Positions 5,172-6,482 of a DNA stretch of 6,482 nucleotides are shown piece after piece. The notes under the pieces were generated by a model. That model did not search any database and was not told where the DNA came from. It saw nothing but the letters and a program-made list of their open reading frames with translations. The DNA comes from a bacterium (GTDB lineage: Bacteria; Auribacterota; JABMQX01): positions 1 to 6,482 of the forward strand of contig JABMQX010000603.1 of NCBI GenBank assembly GCA_013203085.1, written 5' to 3'. Made by a program: the position numbers and the translations under genes. Every line of letters begins with the position of its first letter. Position 1 is the stretch's first letter.

Positions 5172-6482
5172 TCATTTATTCGCATTTTTCTCGTTCGTCT
5201 GGGCTCGCATCTGCGTCGCGGCACCAGGATCGCTCTGTTTTTCCATCCAGTTTTCCAAGCGCTTGCCAAGAAACTTGGCCAGATCACGGTTCGCGGGATC
5301 GGCGGCGATATTGCTCAGTTCGTAAGGATCAGCTCGCAAGTCATAGAGCTCTTCGGCGGGACGGTGCTGATAGTCGCGAACGATCCGCCCAGCGTGTTCA
5401 TCGGTCTTTGCTTTTTCGAGCCAGGTCTGCCAGTAGTCACGGCCATCTCGGTCCTTGCCATCGGTGATATGAGTCGTGTAGAGGTTCTGCGGCTTGAGGT
5501 TAAGGATGTACTTGTGTGTGCTTGTGCGAATACAGCGCATGGGGAAATCGTTCATCTTTCCGTCCCCGGTGTGTGTGGCAAAGATCACCCGCCGGTGCCG
5601 CGTCCCCTTCCCCAAGAGCACGGGCAAGAAACTACAGCCATCCATTTCACGGGGCGGCTCGCCTCCCGCGACCTCAATGAACGTCGGCAACACATCCACC
5701 AGGCTGACAATCGCATCGCTAACCGATCCAGCTTTTACTTTCCCCGGCCAGCGGGCGAGTAGCGGCACGCGGATACCTGCGTCGTACAAGTTCCACTTCG
5801 CGTGCGGCCATTGGGCGCCCTGGTCGGAGGTATAAATGAACAGTGTATTATCCTGAAGGCCGTGTTTCTTGACTGATTCAAGGCAGTCGCCGAGGCGTTT
5901 GTCCATCAGGGTAACGTCGGTGTAGTATCGGGCAACGGCATGGCGAGTGAGGGCAGTATCAATCATGTACGGTGGGACGGTTACTTTCGCTGAATCATAT
6001 TCCTTCCATCGCCAGACCACGTGCGGGCTCCATGCGGCAATGATAAGGCACAATGGCTGCTCCTTACGGGTTGTCCTATGGTCGGCCAGGAGCTGGTCAA
6101 CAACATCGGTGTCGAGATCGTTCCCGTAAACACGCGGGACGGATGCAGCTCGATGCCCTTTGAGCTGCGCCGGGAGGTACTCAAACGGGAATGCCGCACG
6201 CGGCCCGACGTGTGTTTTTCCAGCAAGTACAACGCGGTAGCCGAGCGCTGCCAGGTAATGAGGCAACGTCTTAATCCCGGGACGAATCCTGCTGTGGTTG
6301 GGGTGGGCCCCGTTCCGAAAAGGCATCAGACCGGTGTAAATCACCGACCGCGAGGGCGTGCATGTCGGCGAACCGGCGAACGCGTGCGTGAACCGCATGC
6401 TCTCCTTAGCGAGCCGGTCGAGATTTGGCGTGCGCACCACATCATTGCCGTAACAGCCCGCGTCAGCGTAGCCGTGGTCGTC
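5172..6482 (-). CDS. Sulfamidase-like (S1_8-like) sulfatase, 5' end cut by window
   Basis: The visible 436 residues lack the N-terminus; the frame is open to the window edge and begins DDHGYADAGCYGND, where the two Asp are the conserved metal ligands. A GTG at 6440 is in frame but is not the start, because the fold needs this upstream strand. Counting from the edge, C41 in CTPSR (41-45) is the formylglycine site, GKTH (88-91) replaces GKWH, H154 lies in SPH, D220-Q221 in SDQG takes the place of DN, and K229 lies in AKWNLYDAG. The block LMPFRNGAHPNHS near residue 53 and the SDQGAQWP/KWNLYDAGIR block are typical, from memory, of bacterial relatives of heparan N-sulfatase (SulfAtlas S1_8). N-desulfation of glucosamine is therefore possible but not proven. 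LYDLRADPYELSN near 379-391 is the usual sulfatase C-terminal signature. It is the most upstream sulfatase seen here, and its signal peptide lies outside the window. Confidence 0.9.
   Translation of the reverse strand, partial: DDHGYADAGCYGNDVVRTPNLDRLAKESMRFTHAFAGSPTCTPSRSVIYTGLMPFRNGAHPNHSRIRPGIKTLPHYLAALGYRVVLAGKTHVGPRAAFPFEYLPAQLKGHRAASVPRVYGNDLDTDVVDQLLADHRTTRKEQPLCLIIAAWSPHVVWRWKEYDSAKVTVPPYMIDTALTRHAVARYYTDVTLMDKRLGDCLESVKKHGLQDNTLFIYTSDQGAQWPHAKWNLYDAGIRVPLLARWPGKVKAGSVSDAIVSLVDVLPTFIEVAGGEPPREMDGCSFLPVLLGKGTRHRRVIFATHTGDGKMNDFPMRCIRTSTHKYILNLKPQNLYTTHITDGKDRDGRDYWQTWLEKAKTDEHAGRIVRDYQHRPAEELYDLRADPYELSNIAADPANRDLAKFLGKRLENWMEKQSDPGAATQMRAQTNEKNANK

Noticed and set aside
5073..5762. 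229-residue open frame on the plus strand
   Set aside because: It is antisense to the start of the middle sulfatase and the end of the edge sulfatase, and is explained by codon composition of those genes.

Overview
The window reads as part of a polysaccharide-degradation locus from a member of the PVC group, most likely a planctomycete of the Phycisphaerae/Sedimentisphaerales type. A kiritimatiellid or lentisphaeral relative cannot be excluded. This is inferred from three tandem family S1 sulfatases, from Tat leaders of the form TRRDFLK followed by an Ala/Leu-rich stretch, and from the moderately high GC content. No rRNA or marker gene is present to confirm it.

Layout. Bases 1-92 are a short leader, possibly holding the last codons of an upstream gene. 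Bases 93-1451 (+) encode a complete 12-helix APC-superfamily amino acid permease. Bases 1452-1980 form a convergent gap with no intact gene. It contains, on the minus strand, the broken 5' end of a secreted glycoside hydrolase (about 1631-1852), recognisable by its start, signal peptide and the first ~25 residues of the enzyme domain. That fragment is interrupted by a TAA and then loses homology altogether. From 1981 to the right edge lie three sulfatase genes, all on the minus strand and so transcribed right to left: a sulfamidase-like (S1_8-like) enzyme cut by the window edge (5172-6482), a Tat-exported sulfatase with an unusual GKWQ motif (3757-5094), and a larger Tat-exported sulfatase with a C-terminal beta-rich domain (1981-3729). 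The gaps of 77 and 27 bases suggest one operon.

Functionally, the three sulfatases belong to visibly different subfamilies. They probably remove different sulfate esters or N-sulfates from one complex sulfated glycan outside the cytoplasm, so that glycoside hydrolases can cut the backbone. All three carry the Cys-type formylglycine motif (CxPxR) and need a maturase, which is not in the window. The eroded glycoside hydrolase downstream of the operon suggests the locus once held a backbone- or side-chain-cleaving enzyme here. The permease is on the opposite strand and need not be functionally linked.

I see no CRISPR array, mobile element, tRNA or defence system. The most notable points are the decayed hydrolase, which looks at first like a small secreted peptide, the corrected start of the middle sulfatase, and the false start of the truncated one.
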